Positions 54,497 through 63,782 of a stretch of DNA of 64,000 bases are shown here, piece after piece. Numbering within the stretch: position 1 is the first letter of the stretch; every line of letters begins with the position of its first letter. Origin of the DNA: Thermogutta sp039793925 (GTDB taxonomy: Bacteria > Planctomycetota > Planctomycetia > Pirellulales > Thermoguttaceae). Under the pieces are notes generated by a model, which saw only the letters and a list, made by a program, of their open reading frames with translations, made no database searches and had not been told where the DNA came from. Made by a program: the position numbers and the translations under genes. Where the stretch lies: positions 36,300 through 100,299 of the forward strand of contig NZ_JBAMME010000269.1 in the NCBI RefSeq assembly GCF_039793925.1, in the 5' to 3' direction.

Positions 54497-54811
54497 TCAT
54501 CTATCCGTTGCGGTGCCGGTGTCGGGGTCGCCAGTGGATAACACAGTAGGAGAATTATAAAAGAGTGCTCGCGCCCATGCGGTCTTGGCCTCGATGTCCT
54601 GCGCGACCATCTCCCGACGATTCCTGCGCTGTTCCGTCAGCGTCCTTGACACTGTTTCGTTGGGCCCTGCATCCGGAGGTAGGCTGTTTCGGCTAGCCCA
54701 AAATTCGGTTCGGCATCCCAAAGCCGTCAATGCGATCACCAAAAGGACGGTAAGCATCGCCCACCAACGGCGCCTGCATCCTGACTCTCTTCCCGACCGG
54801 AGTCTGTTCAT
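54497..54811 (-). CDS. Small lipoprotein in the pilus locus
   Basis: A 104-residue protein. The basic start RLRSGRESGCRRRWW is followed by a hydrophobic signal segment and a lipobox, IALTALGC, after which the mature protein is short and charged (RTEFWASRN...RRNRREMVAQDIEAKTAWARAL). It is probably a lipoprotein that could help secretin assembly, as pilotins do. That role is inferred only from position directly after the secretin gene. An in-frame GTG four codons upstream (54823) is an alternative start. Confidence 0.6.
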   Translation of the reverse strand: MNRLRSGRESGCRRRWWAMLTVLLVIALTALGCRTEFWASRNSLPPDAGPNETVSRTLTEQRRNRREMVAQDIEAKTAWARALFYNSPTVLSTGDPDTGTATDR

Positions 54812-54847
54812 TATCTCAGCCACCCTGATGGACCGTGTTAGTTCTGC

Positions 54848-57058
54848 TCACCGCGTTCGGGAAGCCCCCGTCCTCGACTGCAGCCCACTATTCCCGGCGG
54901 CGAGCTGGTCCCGCAGTGCTATGGCCTCCACATTGTTCGGGTCAAATCTTACTGCCAGTTCCGCCAGCTTTCGAGCCCTCGCGTAGTCTCCCTGTGCACA
55001 CGCAACCCTAGCCTGGTCCACCCACCTCTGCGACGCGCTATGATTTCCCAGGGGATTCATATTGTCTGCCACCACTCGCTGCCGTCGTCGCCACATTTCA
55101 CTCGCGCTTTGTCCTTCTGATGCAACTTCATAGTCACCAACAATATGCGGAGTTATGAGCACAATAATTTCCTGCTTTGTGGTTGTTTCTATCTTATTCC
55201 GGAACGCCGCCCCGATGACGGGAAGGTTACCCAAAAAGGGAATTTGGGATGATGTCGTTTGAAGGTCCTCCCTCATTAGGCCCCCGATGATTACCGTTGC
55301 TCCATCGGGAACGAGAATATTGGTAGTCACCTGAGTGGTATCCTTGTTGGGTACCGTGAAGTTGTTCGTAATTTGAACCGCGCCAGTGGACACCTCGGGG
55401 TGCACTTCCATCCGAATAAGTCCATCATTGGAGATAAAGGGTCGTATCACAAGTTGCGCCCCCACTTTGAGAAAATCTACAGTCTGAGAAGCCGAAGTTT
55501 CCGTTATAGTTGTACTTACATAGCCAAGCTCTTTACCAATAAGTATTTCCGCTCTATGTTTATTGAGAACGAGTAGCCGTGGTGTGGCAATAACGTTTGT
55601 GTCTCCAAGCGATTCCAACGCGTTAATAAATGCTCCAAGGCTCGCGTCCAGATAGGCCAACTTCAGGCCGCTATTATCGAATTTGACATCTGACAGATTT
55701 TCCGGTAAAAATCCCCAACCAAACTTGATGTATCCTTTATTCCGAAGAAGTTCGAAGCTAATTCCGAACTGGTCTTTGTCGTCAAGATTCACACTCAAAA
55801 TCATCGCCTCGATGGCTACCTGCCGTGGGCGCACGTCGACCTCGGCCACGATTCGGTCAATCTCTTGAAGGACTTTTTCATAGTCACGCACAATAACCAC
55901 GTCCGATCCAGCATAGCTATCTCCACCAGCGTCCGCTGGATTGGGCGCGATGCCTTTCTCCGCCGCACTGGAAACTGTGACAAGACCAACATCCGTGCTG
56001 ACCAGCGGTTTAATCAGCGATTCCAACTCCTTGGCTGAAACATAATTCGGCCTGTAAATTCGCGTTGAAATTTGGTCACTTAATTGTTCAAGGAGTTTTA
56101 TTTCCTGTGATGTTCCCACATAGATCACTCTCTTGTCTTCATACCAGACATATCCCGCTGCCTTAAGAACCGCCAAAAGAGCCTCCCGTGGCGTTAGATC
56201 ATTCAGGGAGAGACTGAGCTTTCCCTGAACACTGTTAGAGACAAGCACGTTTATGCCCGCTTCTTTTGCCAGGGTGTGAATTGCATCGCGAATATCTGCT
56301 TCCCGCAACTCGATTTGTGTTTTGTCTTCGCTCCCAAGCGCGGGGCCTTTGTCATTCTTGGCTGTGGAGGGTTCAAGAATCGGCGGAGGTGGCGCGATGA
56401 CCTCCAGCTCCCCCGGTCTTCCACCAACGGGAGCACTCTCTTGATCCGTGACCAGCAGAGCGGGAGAACGGGGCGAACTCGTGTCCTTTTCATTTGCCTC
56501 TTTGATCCGCGGCACAATCGATAATTGCTCTACTGAGTAGTCTCGCGTTTCGGCAGGAATCTGACGTACTCGTACCTCTCCCCGCTCTGAGTGCTCCTCG
56601 GAATTCGGTGTCGACCAGGAGGCGAGAACAACTCCTTCCTCTGAGGCCGGCGTTTCTGCGACGTCTTCGGATACCGGTCCTTTCAATGAAGCCGTGCGGT
56701 TTGGCGAGGGATCGGCCGCTGGAATTCCACACACCGAAGATGGTTCCGCACGCTCGAGGGTGTCGAACGACACTAAGGAGCGCTCCATGTTCCCGCGGGG
56801 TGATTTTTGCGTTCCACCGGAGGATGAAGACGGGGCCCCGACGCACCCGCTTGCTGGCGGCTGCCTGGTCGCTGGACGAGACGGCCATAACCCCTTCTCG
56901 TTCGAGGTTTCTGGCTGTGGCGCGATCTGTCTCTTGAGGCTAATCGACGAGCGAATTGCCCGGGGTGTGGATCTAAAGTGCGATACCAGCAGGGCAGCAA
57001 ACCATACACCGAGGGCACAGACAACCAAAATTTCCAGGATTCGGCGAAGGAACTTCAT
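54848..57058 (-). CDS. pilQ: Secretin (PilQ/GspD family)
   Basis: A 736-residue protein. The N-terminus has a membrane/signal helix (ILVVCALGVWFAALLVSHF) and a long disordered part to about residue 245. The STN-type short domain follows (DIRDAIHTLAKEAGINVLVS), then a KH-like N-domain (VSAKELESLIKPLVSTDVG, VIVRDYEKVLQEIDRIVAEVD). The secretin core has VEAMILSV-like and GLMREDLQTTSSQIPFLGNLPVIGAAFRN segments and ends TKQEIIVLITPHIV. A small TPR-like tail (ACAQGDYARARKLAELAVRFDP) closes the protein. It forms the outer-membrane gate. The long disordered N-terminal arm of about 200 residues is unusual. It is preceded by PilMNO-type genes and followed by a small lipoprotein gene. Confidence 0.93.
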   Translation of the reverse strand: MKFLRRILEILVVCALGVWFAALLVSHFRSTPRAIRSSISLKRQIAPQPETSNEKGLWPSRPATRQPPASGCVGAPSSSSGGTQKSPRGNMERSLVSFDTLERAEPSSVCGIPAADPSPNRTASLKGPVSEDVAETPASEEGVVLASWSTPNSEEHSERGEVRVRQIPAETRDYSVEQLSIVPRIKEANEKDTSSPRSPALLVTDQESAPVGGRPGELEVIAPPPPILEPSTAKNDKGPALGSEDKTQIELREADIRDAIHTLAKEAGINVLVSNSVQGKLSLSLNDLTPREALLAVLKAAGYVWYEDKRVIYVGTSQEIKLLEQLSDQISTRIYRPNYVSAKELESLIKPLVSTDVGLVTVSSAAEKGIAPNPADAGGDSYAGSDVVIVRDYEKVLQEIDRIVAEVDVRPRQVAIEAMILSVNLDDKDQFGISFELLRNKGYIKFGWGFLPENLSDVKFDNSGLKLAYLDASLGAFINALESLGDTNVIATPRLLVLNKHRAEILIGKELGYVSTTITETSASQTVDFLKVGAQLVIRPFISNDGLIRMEVHPEVSTGAVQITNNFTVPNKDTTQVTTNILVPDGATVIIGGLMREDLQTTSSQIPFLGNLPVIGAAFRNKIETTTKQEIIVLITPHIVGDYEVASEGQSASEMWRRRQRVVADNMNPLGNHSASQRWVDQARVACAQGDYARARKLAELAVRFDPNNVEAIALRDQLAAGNSGLQSRTGASRTR

Positions 57059-57161
57059 GAATCATCCGTGATCCTAAAGATTGCAGAAAGAGCTTTTACA
57101 CTCTACTACTGCTTCTCTGCTAGCTGCGTTGGCATTACCTCCTGTAATGACCTCGAGTTCT

Positions 57162-57800
57162 TTACAACTGCGATCGGTCTGGTACTATACCCAATTTTGT
57201 GATGTTATATTCGAGAGTTCTGCCATTGATCTCAAAAATAACTTTATCCGCATACACCTTCACGACGTGTATCCGACATTCACTCCCTTTGTGACGAAGC
57301 GTCAACTCACTGCCCTCTTCCAAACTTTTGTTATCAAGGATAACCCAGCGGCGCTTTGGAGTAATGACCACTCCCGTGCAATGAATCATCGATTGTATCA
57401 CCGCGAGCGAACTCTCCGCAGTCACGACACCCTTTGCCTGGGCGGTACCACTTTCCATGGTCACCGCGGAGAACGGATCCCGCAGGTCGGAGGGAAGGGC
57501 GAGCGCGGCCAAGTTAGCCCTTCGCCATTTTGCAACTTCTCTCCATTTTTCGCCATTAACGGATTCAACACTCAACTGTGCATTCTGTCCTTCCTCGCCT
57601 GTTTGCTTTGTCATTAAGATGGAGGTCGCCAATATCGAGGCGGATGGCGCGAAAGTGCCCCCATTCTCTGTGGCGGGTCGGCGCCCCAGCATTTTAGGTC
57701 CCCACAGAAAGAACGCCACCACGCACAGCACACCCAGCAGTACCGCTTTGGCGGGATGCTTTCTGAATTCCTTCTTAATCCGTTTTACCAATACGCTCAT
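57162..57800 (-). CDS. PilP-position inner-membrane protein
   Basis: A 212-residue protein. A short basic cytoplasmic N-terminus and one membrane helix (AVLLGVLCVVAFFLWGP, about 19-35) are followed by a periplasmic region. Its C-terminal half (about 130-212, TGVVITPKRRWVILDNKSLEEG, VKVYADKVIFEINGRTLEYNI) has the small beta-barrel pattern found in PilP or GspC HR domains: a strand motif ending in a repeated hydrophobic pattern that contacts the secretin. It lies between the PilO and secretin genes, exactly where pilP sits in type IV pilus loci. Direct sequence similarity to PilP is weak, so the name is by position and fold pattern. Confidence 0.65.
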   Translation of the reverse strand: MSVLVKRIKKEFRKHPAKAVLLGVLCVVAFFLWGPKMLGRRPATENGGTFAPSASILATSILMTKQTGEEGQNAQLSVESVNGEKWREVAKWRRANLAALALPSDLRDPFSAVTMESGTAQAKGVVTAESSLAVIQSMIHCTGVVITPKRRWVILDNKSLEEGSELTLRHKGSECRIHVVKVYADKVIFEINGRTLEYNITKLGIVPDRSQL

Positions 57801-57881
57801 TTTGACACCCTAAAACCCGCTCGGGCGCGCTCAGCGGCTGGTCATTCATATCGGAAATTCGGCCTATTTTCCCTAAATCAA

Positions 57882-58418
57882 TCAACCGGATTTTTCGGAA
57901 TAGATGCTAAACTCTAAAATGCAACGCACCTCGTCGTTTCCCTCGCCTAGCTTGGTCAACTCGCAAGACTTAACGACTACCGGATATCCTTTCCGCGAAA
58001 ACTCCCCGAGCCACGCTACAATGGCTACCGAACTGCCCACCAACTCGAACCGCATGTCACACCATTGGAGCCAACCAAGGGACACCCATTCTTTAGGAGA
58101 GTACTTAACCAGTCTGAGATGGCGCCGCTGGAGCGATTCTCCCAAAAAGGACACCAGTTGCGGAATGTCAGTCGGACGAACTTGGCCCGCCTCCCATTCT
58201 TTAAGGAACTCTTCCACCTCCGCCAGTGACCGCTCACTCACGCTGCCTGATGACTGAACCGATAACTCCTGGGCCCGATGTTCCAGCATTTGTATCTCCG
58301 CTTTGACAGTTTGTGTCGTCCTCACCAGAAGAAGGAGAGAGAGCACCAGCCCAACACCCAGCAGAATCGCGGAGCCGGGAAGGATCGACTCTCGAAAGTT
58401 GAGTTTTAATCTCACCAT
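57882..58418 (-). CDS. pilO: PilO-like pilus assembly protein
   Basis: A 178-residue bitopic inner-membrane protein. One N-terminal helix (ILPGSAILLGVGLVLSLLLLV, about 11-31) is followed by a coiled coil (TVKAEIQMLEHRAQELSVQS) and a small ferredoxin-like periplasmic domain. This is the layout of PilO. The C-terminal CELTKLGEGNDEVRCILEFSIYS fits the last strand of that domain. It follows the PilN gene with a 45-bp gap and precedes the PilP-position gene. PilN and PilO form a heterodimer that links PilM to the secretin. Confidence 0.75.
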   Translation of the reverse strand: MVRLKLNFRESILPGSAILLGVGLVLSLLLLVRTTQTVKAEIQMLEHRAQELSVQSSGSVSERSLAEVEEFLKEWEAGQVRPTDIPQLVSFLGESLQRRHLRLVKYSPKEWVSLGWLQWCDMRFELVGSSVAIVAWLGEFSRKGYPVVVKSCELTKLGEGNDEVRCILEFSIYSEKSG

Positions 58419-58463
58419 GGATTCGCGCCTCGTGGTTAGTGCATCTCGGCGGCAACCCGGTTC

Positions 58464-59192
58464 TTATCGCCTGTCCATTTCGACTTCTTTCACTTCTTGA
58501 TGACGAGGCAGTCGGTATACAGCATAAGGCAGCCGACACTCACAACTAAACTGGATTATGCTTTTACCATCCTGACCGTTTAGTTCATCAATGGTCTGGA
58601 GATCTATTTCATTGAAAATCCCGAGACTGCGCAAGTTTTCCATGAATCTCTGCACATCTTGAACTAAAGCGGCTTGGCCAGTGATGGTAACACGGTAAAC
58701 AGAATTTTCGAGACTGTCCAACGATTCTCGAAGTTGACGTTGAAGCTGATCAGGAGTTTGGGTACTTTCTCCAGCCGATGCCATATTGACAGATGCGTTT
58801 TCCCGCTGCGGCCGTTCGAGTTGCAATCGAATTGCTTCGAGTCGGTTGTCGTGCGGTACCGCAAGGAATATACGATACATGAGCCAGCCGACGGGAACTC
58901 CTCCACTTATCACCGATACGTCTTGAGCTTTTGCCAAGCCTTTGGCAAGTCGATCTGTTATCTCCTGTTCCTCCTGACGAGCCTTTTCCAAAACCGGTAA
59001 TCCAATACGGAGGGAATCCCGCAGCCTCAGCAACTCCGCAAGCTGCCAGGCTTGCCGAACAACGCCAACGGTCCCCGCAAGCAAAATCACCCCAATTCCG
59101 CACAGGCAAATAATTGCCCGGCGACGTTTTTCCAGCGATGCCCGATAGGCTACCGGAAGAAAATCGAGCTCAATCCTGCTGGCAATCGACAT
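58464..59192 (-). CDS. pilN: PilN-like pilus assembly protein
   Basis: A 242-residue protein (from MSIASRIEL). A cytoplasmic N-terminal tail of about 25 residues includes IELDFLPVAYR, the conserved INLLPxxxR-like PilM-binding segment. One membrane helix (AIICLCGIGVILLAGTVGVV) and a long coiled coil (LLRLRDSLRIGLPVLEKARQEEQEI) follow, then a periplasmic domain. The ATG at 59192 is preferred with GGGTG upstream; an in-frame GTG three codons earlier is possible. It is 15 bp after the pilM gene, so the two are translated together. Confidence 0.8.
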   Translation of the reverse strand: MSIASRIELDFLPVAYRASLEKRRRAIICLCGIGVILLAGTVGVVRQAWQLAELLRLRDSLRIGLPVLEKARQEEQEITDRLAKGLAKAQDVSVISGGVPVGWLMYRIFLAVPHDNRLEAIRLQLERPQRENASVNMASAGESTQTPDQLQRQLRESLDSLENSVYRVTITGQAALVQDVQRFMENLRSLGIFNEIDLQTIDELNGQDGKSIIQFSCECRLPYAVYRLPRHQEVKEVEMDRR

Positions 59193-59207
59193 TTTGCACA
59201 CCCGATG

Positions 59208-60314
59208 TCACGTGGGAGCGCCGGATGGTTCTTCCACACTCACCGTATCCCGGGATTCCCGTTGCGCTCTTCCCGAGTGAAGCGCTAACCCTAACGCGAT
59301 GTCCCACACAGCCGAGTCCACGATTCGCGAGGTACACTTTATTCCCCGGAAGCAATCCAAGAGATCAACCGGGATCTCAAAAAATCGGCTCACTACGTCC
59401 TGTAATTCGGGAGCGGCTTCGCCACCGGAAAGCACAATTTTCTCGGCTGGCTCTCCACGGAAGGTCACATTGCAGTAACGGAAGCAACGCGAAAGCTCTT
59501 CCAGCCAGCGGTTCCACACTGGCCGTAACGTGTCCTGTACGGTAGCCACCACTTCCGGATCGCGCTGCGCGACTCTTCGGTCACCGTAACTGCGACGAAG
59601 GGCCCTGGCCGAATCTTCTGGAATATGGAATTGCCGTGCGAGTGTGAGGTCAAACTCTCTTCCCCCTAAGGAGAAGTACTTGGCGAAGAGGAGACGTTCA
59701 TTTCGCACAGTGACCACCAGAGTGGCACGACTGCCAATATGGACAAACATCATCGTCTGGTTCTGATCACTTTGGCGTCGGTACTGACGCCCCGCCGCCC
59801 GCACGAGTGCCAGCGGCTCCGCGTCGATAGCAACCGGTATTACTCTCGCCTGTTGCGCGATGCGAAGTTTGCGCTCGATCGCAGTGCGCTTCGCAACGAT
59901 CAGCACCATCTCTTGCCGCTGCAGCTCTCCCTGCTGCACGATACCCGCCGGCAGGAAGCGGATTTCTACATCGTTAAGCTCTAGGTTGGTTCGACTTCGG
60001 GCCTCCTCCAGCACGACGTCGCCGATATTTTTCCCGGGCAGAGGAGAAACCCGAATGCTTTGGACGGTGATTTCGTCAAAACCCAGTGCCAAAGCGACTC
60101 GCCTGCCCCAAAAACGTCTGCGTTTCAGTAAATCCTGAATACACTGAGCGATGATGCTTTCCGCTACCTGCGGATCATTGGGCAAACGTGGCACATCAAC
60201 TTCGGCGAGTTCCAGCACCTCATTCCGGCCACTGTCTAGCTGGATCGCTTTTATCGTACAGGTGCCGATGTCAAGACCTATCGGACTCGGGCGATCCCAC
60301 AATCTTCGTAACAC
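59208..60314 (-). CDS. pilM: PilM, actin-like pilus assembly ATPase
   Basis: A 368-residue protein with the actin-like fold. The first ATP-binding loop is PIGLDIGTCTIKAIQL (residues 11-26), the middle nucleotide loop MMFVHIGSRATLVVTV, and a late adenosine loop EKIVLSGGEAAPEL. The family phrase for the PilN-binding area is present, and the overall length is normal. PilM is cytoplasmic and binds the PilN tail to connect the assembly ATPase to the PilNOP complex. The start is GTG after a GGATG ribosome binding site. It is upstream of pilN by 15 bp. Confidence 0.93.
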   Translation of the reverse strand: MLRRLWDRPSPIGLDIGTCTIKAIQLDSGRNEVLELAEVDVPRLPNDPQVAESIIAQCIQDLLKRRRFWGRRVALALGFDEITVQSIRVSPLPGKNIGDVVLEEARSRTNLELNDVEIRFLPAGIVQQGELQRQEMVLIVAKRTAIERKLRIAQQARVIPVAIDAEPLALVRAAGRQYRRQSDQNQTMMFVHIGSRATLVVTVRNERLLFAKYFSLGGREFDLTLARQFHIPEDSARALRRSYGDRRVAQRDPEVVATVQDTLRPVWNRWLEELSRCFRYCNVTFRGEPAEKIVLSGGEAAPELQDVVSRFFEIPVDLLDCFRGIKCTSRIVDSAVWDIALGLALHSGRAQRESRDTVSVEEPSGAPT

Positions 60315-60365
60315 TGCAGGTCATCCTTTCGCTTATTGAATAACGACAGTATTTATGGCAGGTTG

Positions 60366-60956
60366 TTATTTTCTTAACCCATCCGAACTAAGCCCCGCGG
60401 GTGGAGGGGTACTGTCTAAGGGACCCCGCGTGACTTTGCCCGTCTCTCCGTCTACGATCACCGTCACATAGCGTGTGGAGGCCTCCCGGCCAACCTTCAA
60501 CCAGATGATGAATCCCAATCCACTTGTCGGCATTCCCTCGGGACCGAACTCGATTTTCTTCTCTGCCCGCATGACGGCTCCCAGCTCAGCTGTCGCCGCG
60601 ATCCGAACGTCACCGATGGTGTCGCGAAACTTTGTCAAGTTAACAATCCGTACTGTCTCGTTTGATGACTCAGTGGTTATCAACTCTCGCGGGAGCGAAT
60701 TGAGCACTGCATTGACACCGGTATGCCGCAACGCAAGTCCGTTCGTAACGTCATCAATGAAGACGGTATAATTGCTGTTGTAACTGACTGCCAAACTCCT
60801 CGCTAACTCCAGCTCACTGGCCACAATGTTAGCCGCAGCACGCAGCTGCTCGTGCACAGTGGGTTGTGAACCTGGCAGCGCCAACCCCGCTATGATCGCC
60901 ATAAGTAATATAACGATCATGAGTTCCAAAAGTGTTACTCCGTCCCGAGTTTTCAT
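60366..60956 (-). CDS. FimT/GspH-like prepilin
   Basis: A 196-residue protein. The class III signal peptide MKTRDG is cleaved before VTLLELMIVILLMAIIAGLALPG, with Gly at -1 and Glu at position +5 (the +1 residue is Val instead of Phe). A long hydrophobic helix follows and then a beta-rich C-terminal domain of GspH/FimT type (VHEQLRAAANIVASELELARSLAVSYNS). It would be processed by a prepilin peptidase, which is not encoded here, and assembled as a minor pilin. It lies just upstream of pilM. Confidence 0.88.
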   Translation of the reverse strand: MKTRDGVTLLELMIVILLMAIIAGLALPGSQPTVHEQLRAAANIVASELELARSLAVSYNSNYTVFIDDVTNGLALRHTGVNAVLNSLPRELITTESSNETVRIVNLTKFRDTIGDVRIAATAELGAVMRAEKKIEFGPEGMPTSGLGFIIWLKVGREASTRYVTVIVDGETGKVTRGPLDSTPPPAGLSSDGLRK

Positions 60957-60997
60957 CGTAACAACTTATTTATTTCCTGCTCGCTATGATTACTTCA

Positions 60998-61309
60998 CTA
61001 CTGGCTCGACTTTTTTGAAACATCTTCCCCCTCTGCTGAGACTTTGGGAGTAACAGTTAGCTTGCGCAGCAAATCGTTCTGCTCTTTTAGCAAAGTATTT
61101 TGTTGCGATATTAGATCATTTTGACGTGTCAATAACTCTCTGATTTTTCGCAACTCGGCGATCATTTCCATCCGTTGCTCCACACTGTTGGCAAACGGTG
61201 GCTGCGCCGGCGACGGATCTGCCATCGAGGGGACCCGAACTAAACCTAGCATAAAACACACCGCCGCGCTAATCAGTGCGCTTGTCGCCAGTCTTGTAAT
61301 AATCGACAT
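60998..61309 (-). CDS. Small exported coiled-coil protein in the pilus locus
   Basis: A 103-residue protein starting MSIITRL. A signal peptide or anchor (LATSALISAAVCFMLGLVRVPSMA) is followed by a short coiled coil (MIAELRKIRELLTRQNDLISQQNTLLKEQNDLLRKL, leucine and asparagine heptads, given here in part) and a charged tail. No family is recognised. A position between the PilX-like and FimT genes suggests a periplasmic partner or scaffold. An in-frame TTG eight codons upstream is unlikely to be the start. Confidence 0.6.
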   Translation of the reverse strand: MSIITRLATSALISAAVCFMLGLVRVPSMADPSPAQPPFANSVEQRMEMIAELRKIRELLTRQNDLISQQNTLLKEQNDLLRKLTVTPKVSAEGEDVSKKSSQ

Positions 61310-61364
61310 AACTGATCTCTTCTTCCCATCCAAGAGATTCCATGTTTTCGGGATAGATGTCCTA

Positions 61365-62897
61365 TCAATCTTCTACAACGTTCACTATTTTCCATCGCAG
61401 GCCCGGGGTGCTTTCGATCGCTGTGTAATCCTGGGGAGCTGGCGCATATACCGTGTTCGTGGCATCTTTCCAATGGTATGTGATCACCGGTGTTCGGTCT
61501 GTAAACCGCACTTTAGGTGCCGGATCCAGACCAAACTGGCGCAACCATAGCGGGAAATACTTATTGTCGCCCGTAGCATTGGGCTTTTGCTTCTGGAAGT
61601 CGGATAGTTTTTTGTCCCAATCCACAGAATCCCAGGGTGTGCGCGGATCGATCCTAAATCTGGTGGCAAAAACTTTTCCCAAAAATTGGACATCCGTCGT
61701 GTCGGATGCCTTTTTGATCTGAACTTAGCCAAACGCGCCCACTAAACCTTCGATTTGTCGCCTCGTCCCTGGTTCGACACGCAGATTTTTGCACACCAGG
61801 ACTGGCAGCTCTACTGCACCCTGCTTATTTGACACAGGAGGCATCGACACGGCCCGCAACGACACGTTGCTGCCTGATAAGATCACATCGCCTGTTACAA
61901 TAACCGTTCCTGTCCACTGAACATTGTCCTGTAAGGTGAGATTTCCTGAGCGAAAATACAAACCGCAGGGATTTGTCAGAGGATCTGGCACCATAGTCAC
62001 GCCTGCGAGGATATCAGGCAACTGCGGCACCGTATAAACAGGCCCCCCGGGATATACGCGATACTGGTTTAATGTAGCCGGAGATTGAAGATCCCCTCCG
62101 GGATATTGAGGCACAACTGAAATTACTGATACACCCAACCACAATAGAGCGTTGAGGTCATCCAGCGTCTGCAAATAACCGGGCCAGCGGACTATCCCTG
62201 TAAATGGTCGGTAGTCAGGATAGCCCGCTTGCTTCATTGCGTACAAATCCGATAAGTACTGGTATCTGGGATTGTTGCTCGGATAATCCGGAGCAATTCG
62301 CACGACGGCCTGAAAACGCACAGGACCGTCGATCTGACACGGTATGTTAAATCGATTAATATCGGAACCTGTTTGATAAATCGTGTATTTTTGGATAGTG
62401 TCCCAATCCGATGGCTCGGGAGCCAGCGCCCGCGGTACCAACTCAACAACCCACGTCTTCTCGCACACGGAAGGATAGTTACTTTCCCCCGGGAGCCAGG
62501 CACTCCCCTTCGCTTTGAGAGTAACTCGGTACGGATAACGAACATAATCGGGATCAGCAGCCTGAAGGGTTGCATCACCAGCCAAATAAGTGACCTCGAA
62601 GGCCTCATTTGGGGCACAGGATCCCGCCACGACCGTGCCGACACCTGGCCAACTTGAGGAAAACATCTTGGCAAAGGCAATCGACAACCCAGACTCGGCG
62701 GCCGTTTCTGCTTTTGCTCGAAGTTGCCCGTTTCGGACAATCCGATAGTGAACACTCATGACACAAAGTGCACTGTACCCCAGCGCCATAGCGCCGACAA
62801 CAGTTAAGAGGACAACGAGAAGGATAAAGCCGCCTCTTTGTGAACGCCTTTTAGTCAAATAGTGGTTGATCATTTCCGTTGCAAATTGAACACTCAT
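61365..62897 (-). pseudogene. PilX/GspK-like pilus protein, split by an in-frame TAA
   Basis: The first 390 codons (62897-61728) encode a PilX-like protein. A hydrophobic helix (GGFILLVVLLTVVGAMALGYSALCVM, residues 22-47) is followed by TAAESGLSIAFAKMF, the classic motif after the helix in these proteins, and a beta-rich region to IEGLVGAFG. The stop is TAA at 61725-61727. The same frame then continues for 119 more sense codons (VQIKKASDTTDVQFLG, KVFATRFRIDPRTPW, ...) to TGA at 61365-61367, and the sequence reads like a natural continuation. The intact protein would be about 510 residues. The first ATG overlaps the preceding prepilin stop as ATGA. Causes could be a nonsense mutation, a base error, or readthrough. 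The 390-residue product may still be functional. Confidence 0.75.
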
Positions 62898-63691
62898 TGG
62901 GTGACTCTATTTTCTTTTCGCAGAGTGTAATAGTAGGAAAGCGAGCCTATAAACGTCCGACAATATGACGACGCCAACTCAGCAGAGCTCGCCGACGGAG
63001 CCAGTTGAATTTCCGTACGAATTCGCACCCTTCGTTGTCCTGTGTCGGGGGCAAAGAGACCCTGAGGCCACGAGAGATCTTCCCAATTGACTGACATATT
63101 CTTCCACTTTGCAAAGGGAGGCGCCATTTCTAAATAAAAGCGAACAGCCCCCAACTTTTGAGAACCAAATAAGAAGTATCGCAGCCTGTTGGTAAGAAGA
63201 ATACTCGGCAAAGCAGAATTGTTGCGAATTTGCTCCACTAGTGAGCGCCATGCTGCGATGTCTTCCACAGCCGGTGCCGGTACCTGGGAGTCTGGTATTG
63301 TGTATTCCCGTAATTCGTTGGGAGCTTGCTCCGCCGGCATGAAAAATACCAGTTCCTTCAGTCGCGGCTGGCCAGCGGGATCGACAGGCTTGCCATCAAC
63401 CGGCGTCCAAACCACCAAGCTCTCAGGAAAATTGAAACCGTTAACAACGCGGGAGACTACAATCGCGCCGGGAAATTGCTCATTCGCATAACAGTGCTGA
63501 AGCGCACGATTGATCCTCTGTGTAATGGTTTTCCATACTTGCACATCTTCAATGGCCGTATTGGCTGTCTCAAATGTGTCTTCGGTGACTTTGGCTAACG
63601 CTACCACCCCTGCGATCAGGACGGCAGTGATCGCCATAGCAAGGAGCATTTCAATAAGTGTGAGTGCGAGCCTCTGGTGTCTGTTGGGCAT
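62894..63691 (-). CDS. PulJ/GspJ-type prepilin
   Basis: A 265-residue protein from MPNRHQRLA. The prepilin signal is unusual: Ala is at -1 and Leu at +1 (LA^LTLIEMLLAMAITAVLIAG), with the Glu at +5 kept. The rest has the mixed helix and strand layout of PulJ/PilW-type minor pilins (VWKTITQRINRALQHCYANEQ, RLRYFLFGSQ, RVRIRTEIQLAPS). An upstream in-frame ATG at 63730 exists, but the start directly before the signal is preferred. It overlaps the next gene by 4 bp (ATGA), so translation is coupled. Confidence 0.8.
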   Translation of the reverse strand: MPNRHQRLALTLIEMLLAMAITAVLIAGVVALAKVTEDTFETANTAIEDVQVWKTITQRINRALQHCYANEQFPGAIVVSRVVNGFNFPESLVVWTPVDGKPVDPAGQPRLKELVFFMPAEQAPNELREYTIPDSQVPAPAVEDIAAWRSLVEQIRNNSALPSILLTNRLRYFLFGSQKLGAVRFYLEMAPPFAKWKNMSVNWEDLSWPQGLFAPDTGQRRVRIRTEIQLAPSASSAELASSYCRTFIGSLSYYYTLRKENRVTQ

Positions 63692-63782
63692 TCTATGACA
63701 CGAGTAATCAGGTGATGCGTTTTGAACCATGGCTCAATGGTCGCTCTGTAGAAAACACGAATGCCTAGGTGGCATGAATACC

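Noticed and set aside
57081..57617. 178-codon plus-strand open frame opposite the PilP-position gene
   Set aside because: No recognisable domain, no ribosome binding site, and antisense to a gene fixed by pilus-locus order.
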